A DNA stretch of 64,000 bases from Planctomycetota bacterium (GCA_029550525.1 JAKPHF010000008.1:124001-188000); one strand, 5' to 3'. Counted from the stretch's first letter, positions 44,514 through 54,136 are shown. A program made the numbers and translations. The notes: a model not told the origin generated them from the letters alone.

Positions 44514-46157
44514 TCAGTATCGAAACCGCGCTGCGATAGGCATGCGACGACCGATGCCGAACGCACGACTGGTCACTTTGAGCCCTTGAGCGGCTTGTTT
44601 GCGCTTGTACTCGCTGGTATCCACCAGCCGAATGACCTTCTGCACCACGTCGGCATCAAAGCCGGCGGCAATGATCTCGTCGAGGCTCTTTTCCTCATTG
44701 ACGTACTGCTCGAGAATGGCATCCAGCACGTCGTACGGCGGCAAGCTGTCCTGGTCGGTCTGGTCGGGCCGCAGTTCAGCCGACGGCGGCTTGGTGATGG
44801 AGCCTTCGGGAATGACCGCCCGGCCCGCCCGCTCGTTGATGTGACGGGCCATTTGATAGACGAGCGTCTTGGGCACGTCGCTGAGCACGGCCAGCCCCCC
44901 TGCCATGTCGCCGTAGAGCGTGCAGTAGCCCACACCCAACTCGCTCTTGTTCCCGGTGGTCAGCAGCAGCCAGCCGAACTTGTTCGACAACGCCATGAGC
45001 AGGTTGCCGCGAATGCGGGCTTGAATGTTCTCTTCGGCTAGGTCCGGCGGACGTCCCTCGAAATGAGGTCGCAACTCCTCCTCGAACACGTGGTGGATGG
45101 CCCCGATGGCGATGGTCTTGAACGTGATGCCCAGGTTTTGAGCCAATAATTCGGCATCCGTGCGGCTGTGGTCGCTGCTATACCGCGACGGCATGGCCAC
45201 GCCGACCACGTTCTCGGGCCCCAGCGCCGCCGCGGCCAGCGCCGCCGTCACCGCCGAGTCGATCCCGCCTGACAAGCCCAGCACGACCTTCTTGAACCCG
45301 CACTTGCGAACGTAATCGCGCGTACCCAGCACGAGCGCATCGTGAATCGCCGCGATGTCCTGCGGATACGGCTCGATTCGGCCGGCGGGCCGGCCGTCAA
45401 GGTCCACCACCAACAGGTCCTCGGTGAACGGCTTGGCCTGGGCGATCACCTCGCCGGAGGCGTCCAAAACCATCGATGCCCCGTCGAAAATCAGCTCATC
45501 GTTGCCGCCGACCTGGTTGACGAAGACCAGCGGCAGGCCGTGCCGCCGTGCCTGGTTGCCGAACAGGCGGCCCCGGAACGGCTGCTTGCCCCGCTCGAAC
45601 GGCGAGGCCGACAGATTGATCATCAGCTTCGCGCCGGCCTCGGCCAGCAGGGCCATGGGCTCGCGCTGGTACAGCCGCCGGCCGATCATTTGCTCGTCGT
45701 TCCACAGGTCCTCGCAAATGGTCACACCCAGCGGTTGGCCCTGATGCTCAACGATCGAGACCTCCGGCCCCGGCTCGAAATAGCGCTGCTCGTCGAACAC
45801 GTCATACGTGGGCAGGAGCGACTTGTAACGAACCTGGCGAATCTCGCCCTCGGCGCAGTACGCCGCCGCATTGCGGAGCCGCCGCCCCACCAGGTCGGTG
45901 TTCACCTCGGCAAACCCCACGAGAGCGGCAATCCCCGTGCAGGCGCGGGCGATGCGAGCGACTGCCTGCACGTTGGCTTCGATGAACCGCGGCTTGAGCA
46001 GCAGGTCGCGAGGCGGATAGCCCATGACCGACAGTTCAGGAAAGATCACCAGCGAGGCGCCGGCCGAGCGGGCCCGCTCGATGAACTGCAGGATCTTCTC
46101 CGTGTTTCCGATGATGTCGCCCACGACCGGGTTGATCTGGGCCAAAGCGAGTTTCAT
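44514..46157 (-). CDS. nadE: glutamine-dependent NAD+ synthetase
   Basis: The 547-residue product fuses a nitrilase-type glutaminase (Glu in 'VIFPELSVMGYPPRDL', Lys in 'RYKSLLPTYDVFDE', nucleophile Cys in 'GVTICEDLW', 'INLSASPFERGK') with an ATP-pyrophosphatase synthetase domain ('VVLGLSGGIDSAVTAALAAA', 'ARIRGNLLMALSNK', 'LLLTTGNKSELGVGY', 'GDMAGGLAVLSDVPKT'). It makes NAD from deamido-NAD using glutamine. Full length for the family. It lies 100 bases after the nicotinamidase gene, both on the minus strand, so the pair could form a salvage unit. Confidence 0.95.
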   Translation of the reverse strand: MKLALAQINPVVGDIIGNTEKILQFIERARSAGASLVIFPELSVMGYPPRDLLLKPRFIEANVQAVARIARACTGIAALVGFAEVNTDLVGRRLRNAAAYCAEGEIRQVRYKSLLPTYDVFDEQRYFEPGPEVSIVEHQGQPLGVTICEDLWNDEQMIGRRLYQREPMALLAEAGAKLMINLSASPFERGKQPFRGRLFGNQARRHGLPLVFVNQVGGNDELIFDGASMVLDASGEVIAQAKPFTEDLLVVDLDGRPAGRIEPYPQDIAAIHDALVLGTRDYVRKCGFKKVVLGLSGGIDSAVTAALAAAALGPENVVGVAMPSRYSSDHSRTDAELLAQNLGITFKTIAIGAIHHVFEEELRPHFEGRPPDLAEENIQARIRGNLLMALSNKFGWLLLTTGNKSELGVGYCTLYGDMAGGLAVLSDVPKTLVYQMARHINERAGRAVIPEGSITKPPSAELRPDQTDQDSLPPYDVLDAILEQYVNEEKSLDEIIAAGFDADVVQKVIRLVDTSEYKRKQAAQGLKVTSRAFGIGRRMPIAARFRY

Positions 46158-46256
46158 ACGAGTTCCAGTCGCAGCAAACAGACCCGGGCCGCGGCGGTCG
46201 GCGCGTTTCCCGCATTTGGCCGTTGTCCTTGTCGATTCCCCCGGGCGGGCACGCGC

Positions 46257-46907
46257 CTAATCTTCGTCCCAACGATCGAGGGCCGGCTCCTGGAGGTCCA
46301 CCGAGTGCACGACCCATGCCGTGCGGGTCAGTTCCACGCCCCGCGTCTCGAACTCCCGCAGCATCGCCTCCCCTCGTGCCTCGTCGATGGCCGCCACCGC
46401 GTCCGCTACGATGGAGACCTTGGCCCCCCGCCGCAGCAGCCCCTCGACCATCGTGGCGACACAGAAATCGGTGGCCACGCCGAACACGATGTATTCGCCC
46501 ACGAGCAGCGTGTCAACCAGCGCACCCAGATGCGGGTTGACGAACACGTCGATGTCGGCCTTATGGAAGATCAGTTGCTGGTACTCGTCAAGGAGCGGAG
46601 CCGGCCCCGCAGGCAGGCTGTCGGCGGGCCGGATCACTCGCGAACGGGGCATGACCGTCCAGACCAGCTTGCGCTGGCCCAGCGTGCCCGCCTCGCAATG
46701 GCGGCCGAATCGCTCGAACTCCGGATCGCGGGCTCCATGCTCGTCAGCCGTGCTAATCACCGGCACCTGGGAACGCCGGGCGAAATCGAACAACCGCTCG
46801 AGCGCCGGCAGAATCCGGGCCGCCCCCGGAATGTACAGGTCGCCCCCGGGGTCCAGGAAGTCGAATTGCGTGTCGACGTCGACTAGAACGAAGTCGTGCA
46901 TGCGCAT
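46257..46907 (-). CDS. nicotinamidase/isochorismatase-like amidohydrolase
   Basis: The 216-residue product has 'LVDVDTQFDF' (catalytic Asp12), 'STADEHGARDPEFERFGRHC' (metal Asp55, His57, His70), 'QLIFHKADIDVF' (Lys116) and 'VFGVATDFCVATMVEGLL' (nucleophile Cys149), which match the Asp-Lys-Cys triad and metal site of nicotinamidase PncA. Substrate is probably nicotinamide, giving nicotinate for NAD salvage next to nadE; other amide or isochorismate substrates cannot be excluded. Confidence 0.85.
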   Translation of the reverse strand: MRMHDFVLVDVDTQFDFLDPGGDLYIPGAARILPALERLFDFARRSQVPVISTADEHGARDPEFERFGRHCEAGTLGQRKLVWTVMPRSRVIRPADSLPAGPAPLLDEYQQLIFHKADIDVFVNPHLGALVDTLLVGEYIVFGVATDFCVATMVEGLLRRGAKVSIVADAVAAIDEARGEAMLREFETRGVELTRTAWVVHSVDLQEPALDRWDED

Positions 46908-46943
46908 GGCGTCACCTGCGCTGCATATTGTATGCCCAAATCG

Positions 46944-47195
46944 AAGCTATGAGCTATGAGCTGTGAGCCATGAGCCGGACGAGACCGCCCAGCGGGCGGC
47001 GGGGTTTGACCCACCGAGCTCTCTTCCCCTGTCAGTGCGGTTTCGTTTCGCCCTCGACGTCTGTTCAGGTGGGTGCGCCAGACCCCGTCGAACTGAGTCC
47101 GCCGGGACAAGCCCGGCGGCTCGCCGGTCACGCCACGGGGCGTGTTGTGGTGCAGGCTTCCAGCGTGCACATGCAGGCAGGATGCCCGCCCCCCG
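46944..47195. repeat. composite of five intergenic repeats
   Basis: From left to right: GAAGCTATGAGCTATGAGCTGTGAGCC (46944-46970, copy 4), GCCGGAC, an imperfect CGGCGGGG...CCCACCG hairpin (46997-47016), CCGCCGGG-ACAAG-CCCGGCGG (47099-47119), GTTGTGGTGCAGGCTTCCAGCGTGCAC (about 47142-47170, matching the long hairpin at 4249-4307), and AGGATGCCCGCC near 47180. It fills the gap downstream of the DUF362 gene. Confidence 0.7.
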
Positions 47196-47200
47196 AAGTG

Positions 47201-50200
47201 TCAGAACGTCGGGTCGCAGGCCGGTGAGGCCGCGACGCCCGGGTTGGTCTTGCAATCGATGAACAGCGTGATGTCGGACGGGCCCACGTCGCCGTCTCCG
47301 TCCAGGTCCGCCACGTCGCAGTCGGGACTCGGGATGGGCATCCACTCGCCGGCCAGACACGCCTGGACGTGCGCGAAATCTTCCTGGTCGACGTCGCCGT
47401 CCTGGTCGAAGTCGGCCCGGACCGTCTTTACCACCAGCGTGACGGGCAGCGTCACGGGTGAGTTGATCGCCGGCGGCACGCTGCCGGCGTCGCTCACGAT
47501 GATGTTGCCCTGGTAGGTCCCTACCGCCAACCCCGAGCAATCCAGCATGACCGTGATCGTATCAGCCTCGTCGGCAGCGGAGCCGCTGGTGGGCGTGACA
47601 CTGAGCCAGGGTTGATCGGTCTCGATGCTGTACTGCAGCACGTCCACGCCGCTGTTCGTGAGCGCGAACGAGGTGTCGGCACACTCGCCGCCCAGGACCA
47701 CCTTGGCCTGCAACGCCGTCGGCTGCACGGCGATCACCGGCGTCTGCAATGGGACGATCTCGATGTTGCGGACGATGCTGGCCTCGTTCATCATCGCGTC
47801 GTATACGCTCACGCGAGCCTGGTAGTGGCCGAGCGGAACGGACGTGGCGTCCCAAACGATGTCGAAGTTGGACGGCGGGTCCAGAACCGTCGCGACCAGG
47901 ATCTCCTCTGGATCCGTCACCTCAGTCAGCGACACTTCGTCAAACCAGACGTCGGCCTGGTTGGTCCCGCAACACGAACCGGCCTTCAGCACGACGGTCA
48001 TGTACTCGCCGGTGGCCACGCGGACACCGTCGCGATCGTTCCAGCAATCCACCGGTTCATCGTACTGCGTGTGCGTCCACGTCCAGTCGAAGCTGGCGGT
48101 CAGCGGGTTGCCGCCCGGGCAGTTGGGCGAGCTGTTCGTGTCGTAGGCGAACATGTGGTTGTTGAGCACGACCGACTCGCCGGTGTCCGCCTGGAACACG
48201 TCCCACGGCCCGTCGATCAGCATGATCTCGTACCACTGGTTCACGCCGTAGCGATTGCCTTTCCACATCGCGTCGATGCGATAGGCCTTGCCCGGCGTGA
48301 CAGGCACCTGCTGATATACGGCAAAGCTGTCCTGCAAGCCGGCGGGAATCGACAGGTGCAGGGCGTTGTTGCCGACGCGGCCCGCCACGGTGCTGGCGAA
48401 GTTCACCTGGCCGCTCTGACCGCCCCAGTTTGAATGATACACGCTCCAGCCGGTCGCCCCCTCCTCAAAGCCGCCGTTGATCAGCAGGTTCGGCGGAGCC
48501 GCCGGCTTGAGAGTCAGTTCGGCCTTGATCACACCCACATTGTCGGTCACGCCCGTGCAACTGACCACGGAACCGGGCTGAGCGACGACCTTCTGCCCTT
48601 CGACCAGCGAGATGCCACCGAGCGTCGGCGGAATCGACTCCGCGCGGTACGGCGTGGCGTAACCCTTGGGATGCGAGAGCGAAAAGTCCACCCGCACGTC
48701 CTTCACGTGATGATCGCCCACCACGCGGATCAGCCGGCGATCCATCACCCCCAACGCCTGCGTGTTGTTGGCCATGTTCAGGCACGGAATGCGGTCGGGA
48801 TCGTATCCCATGACCAGCGCGCCGATGGTGTCCAGAGCGAGCGAGTCGCGACTGGCCATGATCGACTTCACCCGCGTACTGGGCTCGTCATAGTTCAGCG
48901 GACCCGATTCGCAGCCGACCAGCGCGTCCAGCACGACGAAGTCATGCGGCCGCACCAGGTTCAGGTCCACCAGCGAACGCTGCACGCATTCCGGCTCGCT
49001 GGTCGGCTTGGTTCCCACGGTCCACGGGAACCGGACCGAATCCACGTTGTGCATCTCCCAGCGAAGATACGGCTCGTCGGAGCAGCCCAGCCAGGGCGCG
49101 AAGTAGATGTCCTGCGGGGCCGTGCCGATGCGCATTTTCAAACCGAGCGTCACCGTGCCCAGATCGTGGTTCTTGATGCAGGGTATCACGATCATCGCAT
49201 CCGTCTTGAGCAGTTCGTTGTGCACCCAGTAGCTGGTGCGGGCGACGGCAGCACCCGGGCCGCTGGTCGGAAGCGTGATCTGCGTCACGTTGTTGTACTG
49301 CACGAGTCCGGCACACGCGCCCGTCGTGCCGGTGTCGTTCAAGTCGATCAACTCCACGCGCGGGTCGTGGTCGAGCAGGCCGTCACCGTTGGTGTCGTAA
49401 CCTTGCTCCATGAAAGCCGTCCAATTGTCACCCGTCGCCGCCCCGCCGAGTTTGACCGACTGGGCGCCGGCCTCCCAGGCCATGTCCACGATGGTATGGG
49501 TGATGCGTGGATCGGTGTTCAGACCGGGCTGCAGACCGGACATGTTCGGGATGATGATCACACTGAGATGACCGTCCGGGCTGTCCCAGGGTGCGTCCCC
49601 GCCACCGCGCTTGTCCACGATCACGGATTCCAGCCCCCCCGCCAGCGCGACCGCCCGCCGCACCATCCGGTCCAGCTCGGCGTCGGTGTACACGCCGTCT
49701 TCGTCCTTGACGATGGAGACCACCGCCGGCACGCCGGTTCCGGAATTGGCGGCGGCCAGTTGCGGCGGCTGACCGACATTACCCGACGAGAAGAACGCGA
49801 TTCCACCCGAGATCAACGCCGCCGACATGCCGGCCAGGCAAACGCCGCCCGACACCACGGCGAACGCCCGCCGCCGCGGATCGGCATGCCGAGAACGCAA
49901 GCGCGCAACGCCCGGGATGAACGGGATGGCGAAGATGCCGAGGTTGGCGGCCGCCGCCTGCTGACACGGATACGACAGCCGCCGAGGCTGCGAACCGCTC
50001 CGCCAGATCAGCCACACCAGCGACGCCAGCACGATGGTGCCGCGGTTGTGGAATGCGAAGTAGCACAGGTATCGCAGTGCCCACACCGCACGCGCGCCGA
50101 TTCCGCCCGCCGGTCGTTCGGGCGGGGCCGCCTGAAAAGACCCGCCATGACCCGTGTGGCTGCACGAACAGCCGGACTTCCTGCGTTCCGAATGCGAGTG

Positions 50201-50206
50201 CGACAT
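47201..50206 (-). CDS. DUF362 protein with N-terminal membrane part and dockerin-like C-terminus
   Basis: The 1001-residue product has two hydrophobic helices in its first 160 residues ('WALRYLCYFAFHNRGTIVLA', 'VVSGGVCLAGMSAALISGGI') and a cysteine-bearing 'RRLSYPCQQAA'. The DUF362 domain follows (about 165-480: 'PAVVSIVKDEDGVYTDAELD', 'AWEAGAQSVKLGGAA', 'MIVIPCIKNHDLGTVTLGLK', 'FVVLDALVGCESGPL'). Then come a carbohydrate-binding-like jelly roll ('NLLINGGFEEGATGW') and an Ig-like segment. It ends with 'DFDQDGDVDQEDFAHVQACL' and 'DLDGDGDVGPSD' EF-hand pairs with Cys. DUF362 function is unknown. Confidence 0.82.
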   Translation of the reverse strand: MSHSHSERRKSGCSCSHTGHGGSFQAAPPERPAGGIGARAVWALRYLCYFAFHNRGTIVLASLVWLIWRSGSQPRRLSYPCQQAAAANLGIFAIPFIPGVARLRSRHADPRRRAFAVVSGGVCLAGMSAALISGGIAFFSSGNVGQPPQLAAANSGTGVPAVVSIVKDEDGVYTDAELDRMVRRAVALAGGLESVIVDKRGGGDAPWDSPDGHLSVIIIPNMSGLQPGLNTDPRITHTIVDMAWEAGAQSVKLGGAATGDNWTAFMEQGYDTNGDGLLDHDPRVELIDLNDTGTTGACAGLVQYNNVTQITLPTSGPGAAVARTSYWVHNELLKTDAMIVIPCIKNHDLGTVTLGLKMRIGTAPQDIYFAPWLGCSDEPYLRWEMHNVDSVRFPWTVGTKPTSEPECVQRSLVDLNLVRPHDFVVLDALVGCESGPLNYDEPSTRVKSIMASRDSLALDTIGALVMGYDPDRIPCLNMANNTQALGVMDRRLIRVVGDHHVKDVRVDFSLSHPKGYATPYRAESIPPTLGGISLVEGQKVVAQPGSVVSCTGVTDNVGVIKAELTLKPAAPPNLLINGGFEEGATGWSVYHSNWGGQSGQVNFASTVAGRVGNNALHLSIPAGLQDSFAVYQQVPVTPGKAYRIDAMWKGNRYGVNQWYEIMLIDGPWDVFQADTGESVVLNNHMFAYDTNSSPNCPGGNPLTASFDWTWTHTQYDEPVDCWNDRDGVRVATGEYMTVVLKAGSCCGTNQADVWFDEVSLTEVTDPEEILVATVLDPPSNFDIVWDATSVPLGHYQARVSVYDAMMNEASIVRNIEIVPLQTPVIAVQPTALQAKVVLGGECADTSFALTNSGVDVLQYSIETDQPWLSVTPTSGSAADEADTITVMLDCSGLAVGTYQGNIIVSDAGSVPPAINSPVTLPVTLVVKTVRADFDQDGDVDQEDFAHVQACLAGEWMPIPSPDCDVADLDGDGDVGPSDITLFIDCKTNPGVAASPACDPTF

Positions 50207-50447
50207 GGGCTTCGTTCCTCTCTCGCAAAAGGTCTCGCGCGCCGCCTTGCCGCGCGACCGATCATGAACTGTGCGACTGGAAAGCGTCCCCGTCAGATGG
50301 TACCAAGCGTACCATGATTCTCCACGGGCGGGTAGAGGATTTTGATCGAAAATCGCCGATTTTAGGCTTTTAGTTGCGTGCCACGGCGCCCGGCAACAAA
50401 CAAAGCGCCACGATATCGCGACAATGCCCGAACATCGGGCGACGCAC

Positions 50448-50453
50448 TATAAT
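50448..50453 (+). promoter_or_regulatory. -10 box of sucC
   Basis: TATAAT at 50448-50453 lies 34 bases before ATG 50487. No convincing TTGACA is found 16-18 bases upstream, so the promoter may be activator-dependent or extended -10 like. The 280-base stretch 50207-50486 holds nothing else clear beyond a CCCGAACATCGGG small palindrome. Confidence 0.4.
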
Positions 50454-50486
50454 GTGCATCCCGATCGGGCCAGTTCAGGAGTCAGC

Positions 50487-51647
50487 ATGAAGATACATGA
50501 ATACCAATCCCGTCGTCTGCTCGCCGATGCCGGCGTGCCCGTTCCTCCTGCCGACGTGGTCGAGTCCGTCGCCGACGCCGTCGCCGCCCACCAGAAGATC
50601 GGTGGGCGAGTCGTCGTCAAAGCGCAAGTGTTTGCCGGCGGCCGCGGCAAGGCGGGTTTCGTGAAACTCTGCGACACGCCCGACCAAACCCGGCAGGCCG
50701 CCGAGTTCATGCTCACCAACAAGATGGTGAGCAAACAGACCGGGCCGGCCGGCGTGCCGGTCTCACGACTCCTCGTCGCTGCCGCTGTGGACATCGCGCA
50801 GGAATACTACGTCGGCATGGTCGTCGATCGCGCTCGCCGCTGCCCCGTGATGATGGTCAGCCGTGAAGGCGGCGTCGAGATCGAAGAGGTCGCCGCTCGT
50901 CATCCCGAGGCCATCATCAAGGAGTGGCTGCACCCGCATCTGGGCTTGCAACCCTACCAGGTGCGCAAGCTCACCCAAGCCTTGGGGTTCACCCGCAAAG
51001 AGCACGTCCAAGCCGCGGCCAAGGTGTTCCTGGGGCTGGCCGATGTGTTCCTCCGCTACGACGCCTCGCTCGCCGAGATCAACCCGCTCGTACTCACCCG
51101 CGACGGCGAGTTGATGGCCATCGATGCGAAGATCAACTTCGACGACAACGCGTTGTTCCGCCATCCCGATGTGCAAGCCATGCACGACCCGACGGAGGAA
51201 AACGCCTCGGAACTGCGGGCCAAGGCCGCCAACCTCTCGTACATCGCGCTGGACGGCAACATCGGCTGCCTGGTCAACGGCGCAGGCCTGGCCATGGCCA
51301 CCATGGATCTGATCAAGCTGCACGGCGGCGAACCCGCGAACTTCCTCGACGTGGGCGGCAGCGTCACCCGCGAAGGAGCGGTGGAAGCCTTCCGCATCAT
51401 CCTGGCCGATCCGAAGGTCAAGGGCGTGCTGGTCAACATCTTCGGCGGCATCGCCAAATGCGACACCATCGCCGAGGCCCTGGTGGCCGCCGCTAAAGAG
51501 GTCGGCTTCCGCGTGCCGGTTGTGGTGCGTCTGGAAGGAACGAACGTCGAAAAAGCTCGGCAGATTCTCTCGACCGCCGACGTGCCGGGCCTCATCACTG
51601 CCGCGGATCTCACCGACGCGGCCAAGAAGGTCTGCGCCGCCGTCTAA
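50487..51647 (+). CDS. sucC: succinyl-CoA ligase (ADP/GDP-forming) beta subunit
   Basis: The 386-residue product starts at ATG 50487 six bases after AGGAG. 'MKIHEYQSRRLLADAGVPVP' is the ATP-grasp N-terminus, 'VVVKAQVFAGGRGKAGFVK' binds nucleotide, 'DASLAEINPLVLTRDGELMA' and 'ALDGNIGCLVNGAGLAMATMD' are family signatures, and 'GVLVNIFGGIAKCDTIAEAL' ends the CoA-side domain. It forms the beta half of the TCA enzyme. The alpha subunit gene sucD, usually adjacent, is absent here. Its stop overlaps that of the PilZ gene. Confidence 0.95.
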   Translation: MKIHEYQSRRLLADAGVPVPPADVVESVADAVAAHQKIGGRVVVKAQVFAGGRGKAGFVKLCDTPDQTRQAAEFMLTNKMVSKQTGPAGVPVSRLLVAAAVDIAQEYYVGMVVDRARRCPVMMVSREGGVEIEEVAARHPEAIIKEWLHPHLGLQPYQVRKLTQALGFTRKEHVQAAAKVFLGLADVFLRYDASLAEINPLVLTRDGELMAIDAKINFDDNALFRHPDVQAMHDPTEENASELRAKAANLSYIALDGNIGCLVNGAGLAMATMDLIKLHGGEPANFLDVGGSVTREGAVEAFRIILADPKVKGVLVNIFGGIAKCDTIAEALVAAAKEVGFRVPVVVRLEGTNVEKARQILSTADVPGLITAADLTDAAKKVCAAV

Positions 51648-52264
51648 CCGGCTCGAATTGAAGCCCGCAAGCGACGGATGTGATGCAACTGCACGGCGGT
51701 GGAAAGTCTTCCCAGACCGTCCAGCAAGGCATGCTCGGATGGCAAGGGCGCTAAACCGTATTGGTGCAGGCCGTGCCGGCACAGACGATGATTGCGAACG
51801 CGGGCTCGGCCGTGCAACCGATGGTCGCCATACTCGAGCCGGAGTTCCACCACCTCCCCGGGCAGATACTCGGCCGACGTGATGACGCTGAGTCCCGTCG
51901 CGCTGACATCGGCGAGCGTACCGACCGTCCCGTCGCCCAATTCGACCGGGAGTTGTGCAGCCAGAATGACGGCCCGATACGATTCCCGCTTCTCCGCGCT
52001 CCGAGGAGGCGAGCAAAGCTTCACGCGAAGCAGGTCGCTCGGCCTGGATGCCGCATAGCCCTGAACAATCCCTTCGGCCTGAAGAAACTTCCGCCCCCTG
52101 AAGTACTCGATTTGGACCGAGGTCCCTGTCTCCGGGCGGATGGGATACGCGAGTCGAAGAAGCACCCGTTCATTGACCGCCGCAAGCACCGTTGCCTCCA
52201 TACGCCGGGCGTTGGGTGACTCGGTCGGGATCACCACAAAGGCATGAGCACCGGCTTGGGGCAT
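51644..52264 (-). CDS. PilZ-domain protein, probable c-di-GMP receptor
   Basis: The 206-residue product has an N-terminal PilZN/YcgR-like barrel (residues 15-85) and a PilZ domain with both conserved parts: R-ESY-R in 'AEKRESYRAVI' (RxxxR) and 'DVSATG' (DxSxxG). These residues bind cyclic di-GMP. It would change motility, pili or polysaccharide output in response to the second messenger. It overlaps sucC by four bases tail to tail (TAG and TAA interlock). Upstream lies a long gene-free stretch. Confidence 0.88.
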   Translation of the reverse strand: MPQAGAHAFVVIPTESPNARRMEATVLAAVNERVLLRLAYPIRPETGTSVQIEYFRGRKFLQAEGIVQGYAASRPSDLLRVKLCSPPRSAEKRESYRAVILAAQLPVELGDGTVGTLADVSATGLSVITSAEYLPGEVVELRLEYGDHRLHGRARVRNHRLCRHGLHQYGLAPLPSEHALLDGLGRLSTAVQLHHIRRLRASIRAG

Positions 52265-52747
52265 GGACGGCCTCCTGTCAAGTCGCTTCTGACGCCACCA
52301 TGCGGAATCGCACTAAGGAAGATGTACAATACGCATGAGGAGAGATACCAGGAGGTATTTGCCCCATTCGAATGGTTATTGAGCCGCCGCAAAACGGTGC
52401 GGCCCAAGGAGCCCGTAGTAGACGAGCATCTCTCTCCTCTCGGATTGGTCGTGCCAATAATAATGCACGTGAGCCAGTCCTGTGCCGGCGCGAGCCGCCA
52501 GGCTTTGGCCCGACGGCGGCAAGCCCCGCCGTTCATTAGGAGACGTGGAATCGATTGAAGGAGCGCGATCCCGTCCACGAGGCGGGCGAAACACCCGCCC
52601 CCGCAAAACCGCCGCCCGCAGAAGATGGAACAAACTAAGCTCTTTCCGAGGCTGAGTTCTTTCCCAAGGGCCCAGCCCCCAGTCCCCAGCCCCTAGCTCC
52701 AGGCCCTCTCCCCACGACCCCGGCGTTTCCAGAAGCGGGCCTCGCCG
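52265..52747. repeat. gene-free stretch with three intergenic repeats
   Basis: Repeats recognised are CGGCGG...CCCCGCCG (52514-52531), GGCGGG...CCCGCC (52581-52599, with the usual C-rich end), and the GGGGACTGGGG type in reverse (CCCAGCCCCCAGTCCCCAGC, 52670-52713). A 34-residue reading on the minus strand around 52376-52475 (ending HYYWHDQSERREMLVYYG and 'LLGPHRFAAAQ') looks protein-like but has no start or support; it could be a remnant. Confidence 0.55.
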
Positions 52748-52776
52748 TTGACAGGTACCCCCACCGGATTTATCAT
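52748..52776 (+). promoter_or_regulatory. sigma-70-type promoter of the ABC ATPase gene
   Basis: TTGACA (52748-52753) and TATCAT (52771-52776) are separated by exactly 17 bases, the best -35 in the window. The predicted leader before ATG 52857 is about 75 bases. Confidence 0.6.
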
Positions 52777-52856
52777 CCGTCCTTGGTCGATTCCAAGGGC
52801 GCGGCCTGCGCCGGCGGAGATACTGTGACCCTATCCGGCAGCTGGAGCGTAAGTTC

Positions 52857-53999
52857 ATGGCCCAGGTGGTCTTAGAAAAAGTCACCAAGATCTACCCGGG
52901 TAACGTGAAGGCTGTGAACGGGGTGTCGCTGGAGATCCGGGATCAGGAATTTGTGGTCCTGGTCGGGCCCTCGGGGTGCGGAAAAAGCACCACGCTGCGG
53001 ATGGTGGCGGGGCTCGAGGAAATCAGCGAGGGCACGATCCGCATCGGCGACCGGGTGGTCAACGACATCCCACCGAAAGACCGCGACATCGCCATGGTGT
53101 TTCAGAACTACGCCCTGTACCCGCACATGACGGTGTACAAGAACATGGCGTTCGGTTTGAAGCTCCGCGGCGAGCCCCGGGCGGAAATTGACCGGAAGGT
53201 ACGCGAAGCAGCCAAGCTTCTGGGGATTGAAGGCCTGCTGGACCGCAAACCGAAAGCTTTATCGGGCGGGCAGCGGCAGCGCGTGGCCGTCGGGCGAGCC
53301 ATCGTGCGAACGCCCAAGGCGTTTCTGTTCGACGAACCGCTCAGTAACCTCGACGCCAAACTTCGCGTGGAAATGCGGGCGGAACTCAAGCGGTTGCACC
53401 GGCGGCTCGCCACTACGACGATCTACGTCACCCACGACCAGGAAGAGGCCATGACGCTGGGTGACCGCGTGGTGGTCATGAAAGACGGCGTGGTGCAGCA
53501 GGCGGCGGCTCCGCTGACGATCTACGACTATCCGGCCAATCGCTTTGTGGCCGGCTTCGTGGGCACGCCGCCCATGAACTTCCTCGACGGCAAGATCATG
53601 GGCGAAAACGGGCACCTATACTTCTGCAAGGGAACGGCTCGTCTGCGACTGCCCAAACGCCTGCATCGCTGTCTCGCCGGCCGGGAAGGAATGCCCATGG
53701 TCCTGGGGGTGCGTCCCGAGGGCCTCTCCGACACGGCGGAAGGCCGATTTGCCGGGGAAGAAAACGTGTTGACGGCAACGGTCCAGGTGACCGAATTCCT
53801 GGGCGACAAGATGGACGTGTTCGCCCAAACCCCCGACCACGATCGCCTCGTGTGCCGGGTCGACGCCCGACGGCCTCTCCAGGAGGGCGCGCGGGTGTTG
53901 TTGCATGTGAATATGGACCAGGTTCATCTTTTCGAGCCGGGAGACCAGGGTGTGAACGTCAGTCTGACCAACGTTGGAGATCGGGCCAGTGCAGCCTAA
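52857..53999 (+). CDS. MalK/UgpC-type sugar ABC transporter ATPase, orphan
   Basis: The 380-residue product has Walker A '[18 protein letters not shown]', the Q-loop '[16 protein letters not shown]', the ABC signature '[15 protein letters not shown]', Walker B '[17 protein letters not shown]', the switch His in '[16 protein letters not shown]', and a C-terminal TOBE/MalK regulatory part ('[15 protein letters not shown]'). Such a multi-use ATPase can energise several carbohydrate importers. No permease or binding protein is adjacent. A terminator at 54137 follows it. Confidence 0.93.
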   Translation: MAQVVLEKVTKIYPGNVKAVNGVSLEIRDQEFVVLVGPSGCGKSTTLRMVAGLEEISEGTIRIGDRVVNDIPPKDRDIAMVFQNYALYPHMTVYKNMAFGLKLRGEPRAEIDRKVREAAKLLGIEGLLDRKPKALSGGQRQRVAVGRAIVRTPKAFLFDEPLSNLDAKLRVEMRAELKRLHRRLATTTIYVTHDQEEAMTLGDRVVVMKDGVVQQAAAPLTIYDYPANRFVAGFVGTPPMNFLDGKIMGENGHLYFCKGTARLRLPKRLHRCLAGREGMPMVLGVRPEGLSDTAEGRFAGEENVLTATVQVTEFLGDKMDVFAQTPDHDRLVCRVDARRPLQEGARVLLHVNMDQVHLFEPGDQGVNVSLTNVGDRASAA

Positions 54000-54136
54000 T
54001 CGGTTACAGCACTGGACCCATGGTCAGTCGGCACGCCGGCACGCAGTCGCCAGGAGGATCGCGATGCGTTGACCGAAAGTCACCGCACCTTTGCGTTCGG
54101 TCGGGCTCCGCCCTCGCGGACCGCCCGGCCACCTCG

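Noticed and set aside
48434..50317. 627-codon plus-strand frame opposite the DUF362 gene
   Set aside because: It is a shadow of the minus-strand gene, with low-complexity His/Arg composition.
52244..52558. plus-strand 104-codon frame divergent from the PilZ gene
   Set aside because: It ends inside an intergenic repeat, has no clear ribosome site and no recognisable sequence.
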